64,000 nt of DNA, taken from Nannochloris sp. 'desiccata'. Taxonomy: Eukaryota; Chlorophyta; Trebouxiophyceae; Chlorellales; Chlorellaceae. Of this stretch, positions 22,016 through 32,610 are shown one piece after another (position 1 is the stretch's first letter; each line of letters opens with the position of its first letter). A program made the translations under genes and the position numbers. The stretch lies in the NCBI GenBank assembly GCA_019044685.2, contig JAGTXX020000011.1, positions 868,001-932,000 of the forward strand, written 5' to 3'. The notes beneath the pieces were generated by a model that was not told the DNA's origin, did no database searches, and saw only the letters and a list, made by a program, of their open reading frames with translations.

Positions 22016-22869
22016 TTATATATTAAAGACAGAATTGTTCCACCCAGAAGGAGCTAAATCAGCTGCGGTTTCACCTCCTTGATTTTTGATCAAAGGGTCA
22101 CTTCCACTTTCTAGCAGCGCTATTGCCGCTTCTTTTTGTTCAGCGAGAGCAGCATAATGGAGTGGCGTCAAGCCATCTCCATCTACAGCATTCATATCAG
22201 CTTTTGAGTTTATCAATTGTGTTATAACACTACAGTGTCCTCGGTCGGCTGCCCAGTGCAGAGCGGAACAGCCTTCGGCATCTCTTTGATTTGGATGTGC
22301 TCCTTCTTCTAGAAGCTGGGATACTCGCTCTATATTTCCTACACTTGCAGCCATAATCAATTCAGTGCTGCCTTCATGCACCTGAAATAACAAATAAGGG
22401 CTAGCTTAAAGTTAAAAAGAAAAAGGGAACGGAGATGGCAGGCGGTTTGAAAGTACTCTCGCATTCTTACCTCGTCATCATTTTCTAGCTCATCATCATC
22501 ATCATCATGAATGTGTGCAAGTGAGCTAAATACACCTCCACCAGCACCTCCACCACCTCCACCCGTCTTCCTTTTACTAGATGCACCTTGGTTCCATTCT
22601 GGCTTGAGACTTGTAAGGAGATCAATGTAAGCGGTGCGAGCCTCTTCTGATGAAATATTGCCGACATTTTTCCATGCTGCCCATTTTGTCCGTCCCTTTA
22701 AATCAAAGAATGCAGGTTTGGCAGTTTCACAGGGTCCTTCTGTCGCTTGTTTAAATAATCCATAGAATTTGAGTAGATCAGTTTCTGAGACATCGCCATT
22801 TGCTGCTAACGACCCTACATACGTGGTTGCAGCATCGAAGTTGTCATCAATAGATGTTGATGATGCCAT
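22016..22869 (-). CDS. Acyl-CoA-binding protein with ankyrin repeats
   Basis: Two exons (22869-22471, 22381-22016; phase 0) encode 254 residues. An ACB domain fills residues about 8-95 (FDAATTYVGSL, LLKFYGLFKQATEGPC, GRTKWAAWKNVGNISSEEAR). It holds the Tyr and Lys positions that bind acyl-CoA. A Gly-rich and Asp-rich linker (a CAT microsatellite encodes the DDDDD run) precedes about three ankyrin repeats (GCSALHWAADRGH, GLTPLHYAALAEQ). There is no N-terminal membrane anchor, so it resembles soluble ACBD6-type proteins more than membrane ACBP1/2 of plants. Its role is binding and trafficking long-chain acyl-CoA in the cytosol. Confidence 0.93.
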
Positions 22870-23018
22870 AATGTATATTTAAGAGTGAGAATTCATCATA
22901 ACATTTGAGCATTTGGAAAAGCTAATTACTCAGTTCCGGCAGCGCCTTGCTAGCTGCCTTGCTTTTCTATTTAATTATCTGTTCACCAATCTTAAATGAT
23001 TCTTTTACTTACAGATTG

Positions 23019-25049
23019 CTATATAAGGGATTCAGTAATATCAGCAACGCGAGTTTGCTGTGTTTCATCTATTAAGCCAAGCGCAGGACTTCCTAAAGCT
23101 TCGTTATTTTCACCGCCTTCTCCTTCGACCTCTGTTTCTAAATCCCTTAAGAGATCCAATTGAGGCAATTGTTGTCTTTGTTGTCCAGATGTTGATCCAA
23201 ATAAAGAATGAAGGAGTCGAGCATCCACCCCCGCTCCCGCTGCTGCTCCCACACCAGCTGCTTTCCCTTTCAAGGCTGCAACCGCTTCACTGGAACTACC
23301 CTCCATTACTAACTGCCTTCCAGATGGGCTCCTATTTGTACCCCAACTAGCTAATTTTTGAATTAAAGATCCAGCGCTTTCTGAAATACTGCCAGTGCTT
23401 TGGGAGGTACTTGCTATGAGAAAATTTCCGCCACCTGTAACAGCACCCGATGATCCTTGATTGGTATTAGAAAGACCTCTAGAGGGAAGACTTCTACCAG
23501 TTTCCACACCATTTTGGCTCACTTGTTGTTGTAAAGAGAGCGTCAATGCTTCATATTTGAACACAAGATCCCTGTACTCAGCGAGCAATGAGCGGACGTC
23601 AGCAATACTGAGGTCTTCAGCTGCAGCATAAATCCACGGGTGACTCTGCTGTAACCTGCCTTCGGCTTCTTCTTCTAATACTAGGGGAGTGCCATCAGCC
23701 ACCATTACCTCGATAACTTGAGCAGCAGCAGCACCTGCATTCTGTTCCTCGGCGGGCACCGCCCCTATATCGTTTTCATTAGTGGCACTACTACTAGTAC
23801 AAGGTGGCTCTTTAGTGTGCTGCTGTTGTTGCTGTTGTTCTGTTATTGTATCCTCTGTTGCAGGAGGTTTCTTTCTTATAAGAACTGGGGTTTGTGGACC
23901 AGCACCAAGGGGGGTAAGAAGACCATCAGCGGTGGTGGTGGTGGCGGTGGTGGTGGTGGTGTTGGCAGCATTCGTAATGTTCGTGTTGTTATTAGTGTTT
24001 AGTAGATCTGATCTTGATTCTTCATTACCAAGTGTTTCAGGCACATCAATACTCAACAATGGTTGCTTCTGCTGCTGCTCAGAAGCTGCTTCGACACTTT
24101 CTTGCAGACTAATACTCTCGGCAAGAGCACCACCGCCATTGCCCTCCTCTTCACGACCTGGACTCTCTTCCCGTACTAATGAACCTTCTACCTCTTGCTG
24201 TTGTCGTTCTTCCCCTAATGCTCTCAACTCCATTGCAGCTTCAGGAATCCCTGCCTCTGCCAATCTCTCTAAGAAGTAATTCCTAGTTACCCCCAAATGC
24301 TGCCAATCGGCTGTATCCAGATACATAGCCGCCGACTCTAAATTACACAACATGTAGTCAAATTGACCATTTAACCTAGCTCTCGCCCGAAACCTGCGTA
24401 TATAGTCTATATTACTGGCTAATCGAGGCAACCGAGCATGCACTACAACTAGTAGAAAGACAGGGAAGAAAGCATCGGCTCCTCCAATGGATGCACCACG
24501 CCGTACCGCCTCGCCAACGATATCTTCTACTAGAGTTTTAACGTTGACCAAACACAGTAATTTGTCCCTGGGAGCCTTGTATCTATCCATTTTGGCTAGT
24601 TCTGCTATAGCGCTTGCTACTAAACCCTCATCGGGAACCACCTCGGCACTGCCGCCCATTAATGTGGTGAGATTCACAAAAGAAAGAGCTTGAGCAAGAC
24701 GGAAATATCGCTCATCGCGGTCTCGATCTTCAGAGCTTGCTGCGAAAGTACGTGGCCAGATTTTTGACATGACATACTTTTCTAGTCCCTCTATAGCCTG
24801 GTCGATAACCTCAGGGCCAGCTCCTCTCCACGCGGGATGTGCTCGAAATAGTGATTCCATTCGGATGAAAAACTCTTGAACAGCAACACTGTCTGTATCT
24901 AAATTGGGAATATTTTTGCTAGAGCGCTCGTCAAAGTGGCGGATAAATCCTTTGATGTTGCGCACAAGGTCAGCTGCAGCAGGGTCCTTCATCTTTTCTA
25001 AAAAGTCTGCAAAGGAGAGCGGGGCTGCACCCTCCGCAGGAGAAGCCAT
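23019..25049 (-). CDS. VPS9: VPS9-domain guanine-nucleotide exchange factor
   Basis: A single exon encodes 676 residues. Residues about 1-250 match plant VPS9A, the exchange factor that activates Rab5-class GTPases on endosomes. An N-terminal helical bundle (FADFLEKMKDPAAADLVRNI) precedes the VPS9 core, with YKAPRDKLLCLVNVKTLVED, GGADAFFPVFLLVVVHARLP, SNIDYIRRF and DYMLCNLESAAMYL. The C-terminal 400 residues are low-complexity, with Gln and Thr runs (a GGT/GTG-type microsatellite near 23930-23970). They hold a short helical segment (VRSLLAEYRDLVFKYEALTL) that may be a coiled coil. No CUE domain is visible. Confidence 0.93.
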   Translation of the reverse strand: MASPAEGAAPLSFADFLEKMKDPAAADLVRNIKGFIRHFDERSSKNIPNLDTDSVAVQEFFIRMESLFRAHPAWRGAGPEVIDQAIEGLEKYVMSKIWPRTFAASSEDRDRDERYFRLAQALSFVNLTTLMGGSAEVVPDEGLVASAIAELAKMDRYKAPRDKLLCLVNVKTLVEDIVGEAVRRGASIGGADAFFPVFLLVVVHARLPRLASNIDYIRRFRARARLNGQFDYMLCNLESAAMYLDTADWQHLGVTRNYFLERLAEAGIPEAAMELRALGEERQQQEVEGSLVREESPGREEEGNGGGALAESISLQESVEAASEQQQKQPLLSIDVPETLGNEESRSDLLNTNNNTNITNAANTTTTTATTTTADGLLTPLGAGPQTPVLIRKKPPATEDTITEQQQQQQHTKEPPCTSSSATNENDIGAVPAEEQNAGAAAAQVIEVMVADGTPLVLEEEAEGRLQQSHPWIYAAAEDLSIADVRSLLAEYRDLVFKYEALTLSLQQQVSQNGVETGRSLPSRGLSNTNQGSSGAVTGGGNFLIASTSQSTGSISESAGSLIQKLASWGTNRSPSGRQLVMEGSSSEAVAALKGKAAGVGAAAGAGVDARLLHSLFGSTSGQQRQQLPQLDLLRDLETEVEGEGGENNEALGSPALGLIDETQQTRVADITESLI

Positions 25050-25607
25050 TTTTAAATATATTTCTGGCTGCTATAAAAGCTTATTTGGGTGGGTCATATC
25101 TATTCGTACGATGTAATTTAATCCATGCACTCAGGCTTATTGGAAGTTAAGGTGTCCAGCGTTTATTCAATTTGATAATTTTCAGATTGTGCAGACTCGG
25201 ATGTAATGATGGTTTGCAGGGAGGGTGCCCGCTGCGCTTGGAGGACTCCAAAGGATTTACAATTATTTTTAACTCCAAGTCCTCGCCATTCGAGCTTGTA
25301 TTTGCTCATTTGGTTTCCAGCTCGAGTTTTAGAGTTGTCTAAATCACAATTTAAGTTTTGCTGGGAAAAGGTAAGGACAAACTCAACCTTCTCCTTCAAA
25401 TTTGTTTCCCTCAAAAGTAAATTTGAAGGATTCTCATGGATCTCGAGGCTAGGCTAGATGTTTTCCGGGCTAGATGTTCCAAGCCATGGAGCGCATTTAA
25501 TAAGGGCACCTGGCTTCCAGACCTCCCGCATTCCATTGCGCTTGCAGGATAGATGCGCTTCAAGGCATCGACATGCATCCTTATCTCACAGGAGGGATTT
25601 AGGAGGG
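25050..25607. other. Intergenic with inverted repeat and AGGAGGGAT doublet
   Basis: Divergent promoter region between VPS9 and an orphan membrane gene. It holds a 12-bp perfect inverted repeat (25392-25403 / 25419-25430) and, just before the next ATG, two copies of AGGAGGGAT about 11 bases apart (near 25590 and 25601). No coding region is supported, although a plus-strand frame at 25206-25367 ends at a good GTAAGG donor. Confidence 0.4.
25392..25430. repeat. 12-bp perfect inverted repeat
   Basis: TCCTTCAAATTT at 25392-25403 is exactly reverse-complemented at 25419-25430 across a 15-base loop. It could be a hairpin in a 5' UTR or a chance structure in AT-rich DNA. Confidence 0.6.
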
Positions 25608-26216
25608 ATGAGTTTGGCTGGAGGACTGCTGCACCATCTTCCTAAAATTACACGCGCAGGCCACCTTTGCGCGAGTCATACAGCAAGTATGGTATCATCA
25701 GAGGGCAAAAAGCCTCCTTCTGTATCCAAACAGCCTCCTGTACCCAAACACTACCGTGTTTTGAAAATTTTAGGATTAGTGGTACGATCCCTGATATTCT
25801 TAGCAAGCTGCAAGTGCGTTGCCAATGCCAGTGTTCAAAAGGCAAGTATTATATTAACTTTTTATATGCGTTGGCTTGCTTTAGCGTTCTGTTCACTTTC
25901 CGTAATATTGCATCGTTACTCTCCTAAGCAGGCGGCGGCGGGTTCAATATCGTTCACCCTGGCAACCAGCGATGTGATTACGGTAGCAACTGTGGTCATT
26001 ATTCCATTGGTGGTATGGTTTGTAAGAACACTGTTTGGCAAAATAGATCGCGTCGCTGAAGATATGGCGGAGCTTATTAAATTTATGCACAGAAGTGAAG
26101 TCACCACAGTAAAGGATGTAGCTGCCTCAGAGAGCAGAACCAACAGGATCATCCATTTAGCGCTGGCTGGAAAACATCCTTCGACTGATGCGGAAAGTGC
26201 TAGTGACAACCCATAG
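25608..26216 (+). CDS. Orphan membrane protein
   Basis: A single open frame of 202 residues from ATG 25608 (an alternative ATG is at 25689, giving 175). I do not recognise a family. Residues 1-30 (MSLAGGLLHHLPKITRAGHL) look like an organelle-targeting or signal region. Hydrophobic stretches follow: ILGLVVRSLIFLASC, MRWLALAFCSLSVILH and DVITVATVVIIPLVVWFV. The C-terminal segment (DRVAEDMAELIKFMHRSE onward) is polar and probably helical. The middle stretch 25842-25931 is exactly 90 bases, begins GCAAGT after AAG, ends in TAAGCAG and has no stop. It may therefore be spliced out as an in-frame GC-AG intron, which would remove the second hydrophobic stretch. Confidence 0.5.
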   Translation: MSLAGGLLHHLPKITRAGHLCASHTASMVSSEGKKPPSVSKQPPVPKHYRVLKILGLVVRSLIFLASCKCVANASVQKASIILTFYMRWLALAFCSLSVILHRYSPKQAAAGSISFTLATSDVITVATVVIIPLVVWFVRTLFGKIDRVAEDMAELIKFMHRSEVTTVKDVAASESRTNRIIHLALAGKHPSTDAESASDNP

Positions 26217-26889
26217 TGTACGTGCTATGGTGGCCTTGTTTACTTCTCCAGATCTTTTTTTTCTGCCGCTACTATTGCCCTGAAGGCGCTGCATCAAATG
26301 AATATACATACCCCCTTCCCCTTCTTTATTTGCTTTTTTAATGCGCTCTGCTTCTGTTCAAAACTCAATATCCTTTGTTTTTTCATCTTTAGATAATCTT
26401 TCCTTTTCATTTCTTTGGCTTATGCCTATTTTCATTTCTGTCGTGAAAATAAAAATACCTCCCCTCGTCCCTCAAGCATGCTTTTTTTTTTTTAAATAAA
26501 TCGTCTACTGCTATAGATTGTAAGACTAAGAATCACATCATTATGTGGATGCCATCATGCAAAGCAAGGAGTATCCTTGTACAAAATTTTCGCCGCAGAA
26601 GCGCTGGACAAGGAGCAAAGGTCACTCGGAAAAATTGAGCAGTAGGGAATCGGGCTCAAAAAGGCGTATAAAATGCCATTTCCCAGCCCTTTTCCCAGCT
26701 TTTTCCCAGCCCCTCTCCCAGCCTCGGCGAGGTTGCCTCGCTTTCTCATCTCCCACGCAAAATTTTCTTTCAAAGTTGGTCTTGCCGTTGACTTTAGTTT
26801 TGTGAAAATTTGAAGCCCTCTTAAAATATTTTAGAACGTTAAATAGCTTCAGCAATATTTCATAAATTGCATACTGCAAGCGGGTAGCA
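26217..26889. other. Intergenic
   Basis: About 670 bases with T-rich tracts (near 26488) and a cluster of TTTCCCAGC/CTCCCAGC near-repeats at 26680-26725. Several overlapping frames exist but none resembles a protein family. Confidence 0.45.
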
Positions 26890-27783
26890 ATGACTGTCTC
26901 TGCGGTGAGCATCACCGACGTTCCTCCGGCAACATGGAATGAAGATGAGCTGGCCAGCTTGAGGGCAGAATACCCTGAACTGCGCGGAACCTTAAATGAC
27001 GCTGTTAGCAAGTACAATCCAGCCCCAGGTAGGGGGAGTCAAATTAATCTTTGTCTCGTGAACACGCCATTGAAGCAATGATTTCCACCTTAATTAAACC
27101 TTGCTCTCTTTATTACTTATTGCAGGCACTGGCCGCACTGGATTCATTCCCGTGCCTCCCAACAACTATCCTTTCTATAACGACGACGAGAAATACGTCC
27201 CTATCATGCAGGCAGATGGCGGCCAACTTTCAGGTAAAGAGAGAAGACCCTCAACTGTTTTCACGCTCTCCCTAAAATCCAACTGCCCTCTCCTCTCTTC
27301 GTAATATACTAACCGTACAACTAACACATTGCCCAATTGTTAAAAAAAAATTAATTATCAAGTACAGAATGGAAACCTATGTACCACCCCACTGCCGAAC
27401 AAGCAGAGGCGGACCGGCGCCATGCCTATGAAACCGGCATCCCCCATGGCTACGTAGCCCCCGGAGACAAGTACAAAGACCTCCCTACCATCGATCTTAT
27501 GGTTCAATCTGAGCTCCACAGTGCGGAGGAGTATGGTGACCAGGTAGATGGCAATGGCCGTCACAGTGGAGGGGCATTTAAAATTTCCGTCTCCCCAAAG
27601 ATGCGTGTTGACGAGTTAAGAAAGGTTATCTATGAGAAAGGAGGGATTATTCCTGCGTTGCAGCGCTTCTCATATGCTGGTAAGAATCTTGAGGATTCTC
27701 AGCGCACTTTGGAGCATTATGGGATTGCTTATTGGAATAAGAAATTTCCTGCCTGGCCATTGAAAATTAGACGTTGTAAGTAG
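26890..27783 (+). CDS. Protein with C-terminal ubiquitin-like domain
   Basis: Exons 26890-27028, 27126-27233 and 27368-27783 encode 220 residues. The N-terminal two thirds (Pro/Tyr-rich, with IPVPPNNYPFYNDDEKYVP and WKPMYHPTAEQAEADRRHAY) match no family I know. The last about 75 residues look like a ubiquitin fold: FKISVSPKMRVDELRKVIYE, ALQRFSYAGKNLEDSQRTLE, then WPLKIRR. There is no Gly-Gly end, so conjugation is unlikely. The reading ends RRCK at TAG 27781, but a GTAAGT donor at 27776 could splice to an acceptor at 27864 and end RRY at 27868. Function is unknown. Confidence 0.72.
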
Positions 27784-28135
27784 ATTGCTTTTAAGAAGTA
27801 TTTTTCGTGTTTTATTATTGATTGCTGGCTGTGTTCTAAAAATTTTCATATGTTCATTGTGCAGATTAAATGGGCGTTCTCAAAGGGAGAGGAGGCTGGC
27901 TGTTCCTAGCCTTGGGCTGTTCTGTGCTGCGGCCGTGCAGCAAAGCACCGTGCTGCGACACACTGAGGCAATCAGGATTAGCCTTAAAAGTATTTCAAAA
28001 ATAGGCTTGAAATCATATCATTTTGTTGAAAGTAGATTTATTGTTAGTTGTCAATTGAGATTTAAAGAGGAAAGTTAAAAGAGTTAAACCATTATCGCCA
28101 TTTAAAAGAGGCATCACATACATTTGAAATAAGAA
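27784..28135. other. Intergenic or terminal intron/3' UTR
   Basis: Holds the possible last intron and two-base coding end of the ubiquitin-like gene, then the promoter of the TPR gene. A GC-rich patch with partial palindromes (around 27920-27960) is the only structure seen. Confidence 0.4.
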
Positions 28136-29479
28136 ATGTTGGCTCCTAAAACGCTGCAAAAAGCAGCCTCGCCACAAAGTTTATCCCCATGCACCACATT
28201 GACACAGCGAACACGGCTGACGCGCCTTGTCGTCCACAGCAACAAAGGTTTTGGAAGTCAGCAGCAGCAGCCAAAGAAGAAAATTGTCGACGAAGAGATG
28301 CCAGTCCCAGGCACAGCTGGTGCTACCCCCCCAAGTAAACGCGCTGGGCGTACAAAGGGCAAACAGCAGATGCGTGTCGGCCAGGCTGCAGCTCAAGCAG
28401 CAGCCCAAGCTCAACAACGTGCCCCTGCTGCTCTAGGCAGCCTGATGCCGGCAGCCTCAACAGAACCCACAGAGTCTGTGACAGAAAAAATAGAATTCGA
28501 GCAACGTTTGAAGGCTTTGAGAGAGGAAGCGGACCGTAAAAAAGCAGGAGTACGAGCAGCACGTAGTGATATTGACAATCCCTTGTCGCGACCTAACTAC
28601 GATGATCCCCCTCCATTGACTTCAACGCTCTTCATGGGTGGACAAGATATCAAAAATCCTGCTGCTGATAAAGAATATTCTGGCTCTTCATTTGGACCGA
28701 GCCAAATAGGTCTTGGAGCTGTATCCTTAGCCCTTGTTGGTGTTTTCCTAGTTGCGAATGGAGGAAGTGAACTTGGGTATGCAGCAAAACGCCCGTCATC
28801 GGGGCAGCAGCAGAATGGAGCACAGACAGAACTGGCTCCTGAGCAACGTGCTGATATCGAAAAACAGCTTGAAGAGATGAATAAGAAGCTGGAATTGAAT
28901 GCCAATGATTTGGAATCATTAGAAGCAGCTGCTGTGCTTCATGCCCGACTTGGCGAATTTTCTATAGCGGCTGAACAGCTGGAAAAATTGACACTTGCAA
29001 AACCGAATGATGTAGAATCATTACGAGTTCTTGCAGAAGCTCGCTCCGCTGCAGGTGAGCCCGCAAAGGCAACTGAAGCGTACCGTAAAGCCTGGAAAGT
29101 TGCTGGTGAAAATAATCTAGAGATTTTGACGGGTTTTGCAAATGCTTTAGTAGAAGAAGGCAAACCTCAAGCTGCTGTGGAACAGATCCGAGCTGTTTCG
29201 AAATCTAATCAGGTAAAGGATATTGGTGAAGTTGAATTGGGATTGTTATTAGCTAAAACGTATTCGCAATGGCGGGGTCATGGCCCTGATGCCGTTGCTC
29301 AGTATGATGCTCTGATCGAGGCAAACCCTCAAGATTTTAGGCCTCCTTTAGGGAAAGCTTTGTTATTACGAGATCAGGGGCAAGAAGGAGATGCACAGAG
29401 GTATATTTTACAAGCGAAATACTTGGCACCACCCTCTGCCAGGCCTCTTGTAGATGCCTTGACAGCCAAAAGACAGTAA
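28136..29479 (+). CDS. Chloroplast TPR protein (SLOW GREEN-like)
   Basis: A single exon encodes 447 residues. The N-terminus (MLAPKTLQKAASPQSLSPCT, then RTRLTRLVVHSNKGFG) is a transit peptide. After a Gln/Ala-rich and a coiled-coil segment (EKIEFEQRLKALREEADRKK), one transmembrane helix (GLGAVSLALVGVFLVANGG, near 195-215) leads to tetratricopeptide repeats over residues 250-430. Examples are LESLEAAAVLHARLGEFSIA, LRVLAEARSAAGEPAKATEA and PPLGKALLLRDQGQEGDAQR. The layout of transit peptide, single helix and TPRs is like plastid biogenesis factors such as SG1. The partner is not known. Confidence 0.78.
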   Translation: MLAPKTLQKAASPQSLSPCTTLTQRTRLTRLVVHSNKGFGSQQQQPKKKIVDEEMPVPGTAGATPPSKRAGRTKGKQQMRVGQAAAQAAAQAQQRAPAALGSLMPAASTEPTESVTEKIEFEQRLKALREEADRKKAGVRAARSDIDNPLSRPNYDDPPPLTSTLFMGGQDIKNPAADKEYSGSSFGPSQIGLGAVSLALVGVFLVANGGSELGYAAKRPSSGQQQNGAQTELAPEQRADIEKQLEEMNKKLELNANDLESLEAAAVLHARLGEFSIAAEQLEKLTLAKPNDVESLRVLAEARSAAGEPAKATEAYRKAWKVAGENNLEILTGFANALVEEGKPQAAVEQIRAVSKSNQVKDIGEVELGLLLAKTYSQWRGHGPDAVAQYDALIEANPQDFRPPLGKALLLRDQGQEGDAQRYILQAKYLAPPSARPLVDALTAKRQ

Positions 29480-29740
29480 ATCTTTCCGTTGAAACTTTCA
29501 GTTTAAAAGAAATTGTAGAAAAAAGGAATTTACATGTTGGATTCGATATCTTATTTTCTGTACATGTAAAGAGCAACCAGACTTTACAGGGTACACAGTA
29601 GAAAACACCAAAAATACTCCATTTGGATATATACAAGCATTGACGAATTACTATCCAAAAAATACATTGTCGCCACCGCCGCCTCTGCTCACCCACCACT
29701 ACCAACATAGAAATTTCTATTATAATATTCTCTATTTTCT

Positions 29741-31467
29741 CTACCTTTTCGTCCTCAGATCAATAACTTCATACCCAATTCTTTCATTTAAATAGACATT
29801 ACTGCATTCTTCATACAGCGGCTGCCCTGTACTTGTCTGAGGATGAGCATGGAAGCCTCGTAATGGACATTGCTGAATTAAAGAAAGGCCCCCCGGGGTC
29901 GTTAGTCGAAATACCCCCATCTGATGCCGTTGTTGACTCGGTGCCATCACAATCGCTACAGCTTCATCCAACATCGTTTGATATCCACAATGTGTGTGTA
30001 CATCAACAGAAGAGAGAAAGCATGTCTGAGTAGGATGTGTGTGTATCCATCCAAGAGGGTAGAGCGATCTAGTATCTTGTACTTCGAAAATTTCTTCTTC
30101 AGCTAGCGCTTGGACCGTATCGGTCGTTCCTTCTTGTTTTGGAACGATAAGACACGTGATCGTGAAGCGAGCATCGTCAGGTGATAAAGCGCCGGCAAGA
30201 ATCCCACACGTTTCGATACCTCGTCGGGTATTTGCGTCAGCGTATCGTAAGAATTCTTTCATTAAACTAGCAGAAAGATGCACATCGCGGATACGTTGAC
30301 GTTTGCGGACTTCTGCTACGCCGCCAGTCATCGGTTTAGGTGCTACAGCCACAGCGGTGCCTGTTGAGGCGGTAGAGGTACTACTGTTTGTGTTATTTAG
30401 CGGTGGTGGTGGTGGTGGTGGTGGTGGACAGCAGGTAGCTCCAGGGGGAAGAGGGCCAGTAGGATAAGGTGCTGTATGGACATTAAGTTCTTGTGGACCG
30501 AGTTGTAGCTGTCCTGAATACGGGCTAGGCTTATTTATATCCAAGGAGGCTAACAACTCACTATAAGAAGGAGCAGGCGGCCTTGCAGCAGCTTCAATAG
30601 TATCGTCATACGAAAGTTTTGGTCTACCTGCCGATGTTAAAGGTAGTGTCCCTCCTAAGGCATGCTTTGAGAGCATGTCGCTACTTGCAGGCGGGAGAGC
30701 AAGCGTCGGCGTCACATCTGGCATTTCTAATAACTTAGAAGTAGGTGAGAGAGCTCCTGCTGGTCTAGTTGATAAGGTAGAAGGTTTGCTACTCTGTGAT
30801 GCCATCATCGCAGCCCATTCTGGGGAGCCAAGGCCATCTAAAGCTGAAGCAGTGTCATGACTGCCATCATTCCCAATATCGGTGTGCTGTTGTTGCTGGT
30901 CAAAGGAAGATAAAGAATCAATGTCAGGGCCAAATTTGACTGCACCAGGTGCATTCGTAGGTAGATACGGATTTTCTCTATTTAGTAGCCTAATTTCTAA
31001 TTTCAATTGCTCTAACTCTTCCATAAGTGTCGTGCTGATTGCTCGTAGTCGAAGGTACTCCACATCGTTTTTGCGGTAGTCACCATGCCTAGGGATGGTT
31101 TCTAGAACCAGGCTGACGAACCGAAGAAGCATGAGGTACTGCTGTTCTTGGTTCTTTGCTCGTCTATATTCATCGGCCTGTAAATGAAGAGAAGAGGAAG
31201 CAGGACCAGCGGCGGGTTGAAAAAATAATTGGGATTTAAATTTTTGCTATTTTCGTCTGGACAAGGTGAATAGGCAGGTCAACCTTGCTAGTGTACACTC
31301 TAGCATGTCACTCAAATTTCGTATCCTACCTGGCGCTGGAGATTGACTGCTGAACGATAATATGTTCTCACTGGGATGTAGCTATTCACTTCTCTTCTCG
31401 GAGCAGCAGCGTGCAGAGTGTCCAACACGCTCGGAGGAGCTTTCCTGGGCGATTTTGGGGCTGGCAT
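29741..31467 (-). CDS. AMSH: AMSH-type JAMM deubiquitinase
   Basis: Two exons (31467-31330, 31177-29741) encode 524 residues. The enzyme trims Lys63-linked ubiquitin chains from endosomal cargo at ESCRT. The N-terminus (VRTYYRSAVNLQRQADEYRR, LMLLRFVSLVLETIPRHGDY) is the AMSH MIT-like dimerisation region. A low-complexity middle follows, with a Pro9 run coded by a GGT microsatellite at 30402-30426. The C-terminal MPN+ domain holds the zinc motif HTHPTQTCFLSSVDVHTHCG (JAMM), the upstream Glu in IETCGILAG and the AMSH-specific zinc ligands around CPLRGFHAH. All catalytic residues are present. Confidence 0.95.
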
Positions 31468-31880
31468 AGTTTGTAAATCTACGGCAAGGCTAGAGAGAAA
31501 CTATTTATTATTTTCAAGATCGCAATCGATACTTTAATTTGAATTGAAAGGTTTACTGTGCTGCTCGTCGTTATCCCTAGCATTGTCTCGCGATAATACG
31601 CCTCTGAGCATTTGTGTAAATAGCCGAATGGTAGATACGGCACTGCCTTTGCTTTTTGAGTGGCAAAATGTACTGTGTCGTCGACCGATGTACACAATTT
31701 TGCACCCAAGCTTCATTCCGCAGCCTACAGATCACGGGCTATTAAACCTACAACCAATTGAAATTAACATATATATTTGAATTTACCTAGATAACCTCCA
31801 GCCGGCAGTCTGTTTGAGATACTCTTAGAGACAAATCTAATAAATTAAAGTTTGAAAAATATTGAACACAGCAGTTAAAC
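31468..31880. other. Divergent promoter region, AMSH / NHP2
   Basis: About 410 bases between head-to-head genes. Short frames here are not supported. Confidence 0.5.
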
Positions 31881-32610
31881 ATGGGAGAGAAAGTTAAGAA
31901 GGAGAAAAAAGCAAAGAAAGAGTCATCTGATGTGGATATGGAGCCTGCTGCTGATAGAAAAATCGTCCTTGCCCCAATTGCAAAGCCTCTCGCCGATGAC
32001 AAGCTTTCGAAAAAGGTAGGGACACAAATAGCTGAGTTTATGCTGATTTGTATACAGAAGAGTACACTTGGTATAATTGGATTGCATGCAATGTGCATGC
32101 ATTATGAATGTCCAAGTATTCTAAAATGTCTAATAATGGCTTGCAGGTTTTAAAATTGGCAAAGAAGGCAGCAAAGAGGAAGCAAATTAAAAGAGGAGTC
32201 AAGGAAGTCATCAAGGCGATCCGCAAGAACAATAAAGGGTATGCTGACAGTTTACAGTCCATTAATCATTTAACTATTTTCATTCATTGCCGCCCGCCGC
32301 TCCTCATCTCTAACGTTAAATTTATTGATGTTCCTATTGCAGTGTATGCATTATTGCTGGAGATATCTCACCTATTGATGTTGTCACACCTTTGCCAGTG
32401 CTTTGTGAAGATAACGACATTCCTTACATTTATGTGCCTTCTAAAGATGAACTTGGTCAAGCAGGACTTACCAAGCGCCCTACTTCCTGCATGCTTATTC
32501 TGCCTAAACCCCTGAAAGGAGACATGCCCAAGGATGCAGATGCCAAGGAGTATAAGGAAATGTATGAAGAGGTATTTACAAAGGTGCAAGGAGCACAGAT
32601 TGTATTCTAA
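31881..32610 (+). CDS. NHP2: H/ACA snoRNP subunit NHP2
   Basis: Three exons (31881-32015, 32147-32238, 32343-32610) encode 164 residues. NHP2 is an L7Ae-family core protein of H/ACA snoRNPs, which pseudouridylate rRNA and snRNA in the nucleolus. A Lys-rich tail (MGEKVKKEKKAKKESSDVD) precedes the L7Ae domain with KRKQIKRGVKEVIKAIRKNN, KGVCIIAGDISPIDVVTPLP and PYIYVPSKDELGQAGLTKRP. Both introns are GT-AG. The second splits the Gly of NNKG. Confidence 0.95.

Noticed and set aside
23930..23970. GGT/GTG repeats as a regulatory element
   Set aside because: They are coding microsatellites giving Thr runs in the VPS9 protein, like the Pro run in AMSH at 30402.
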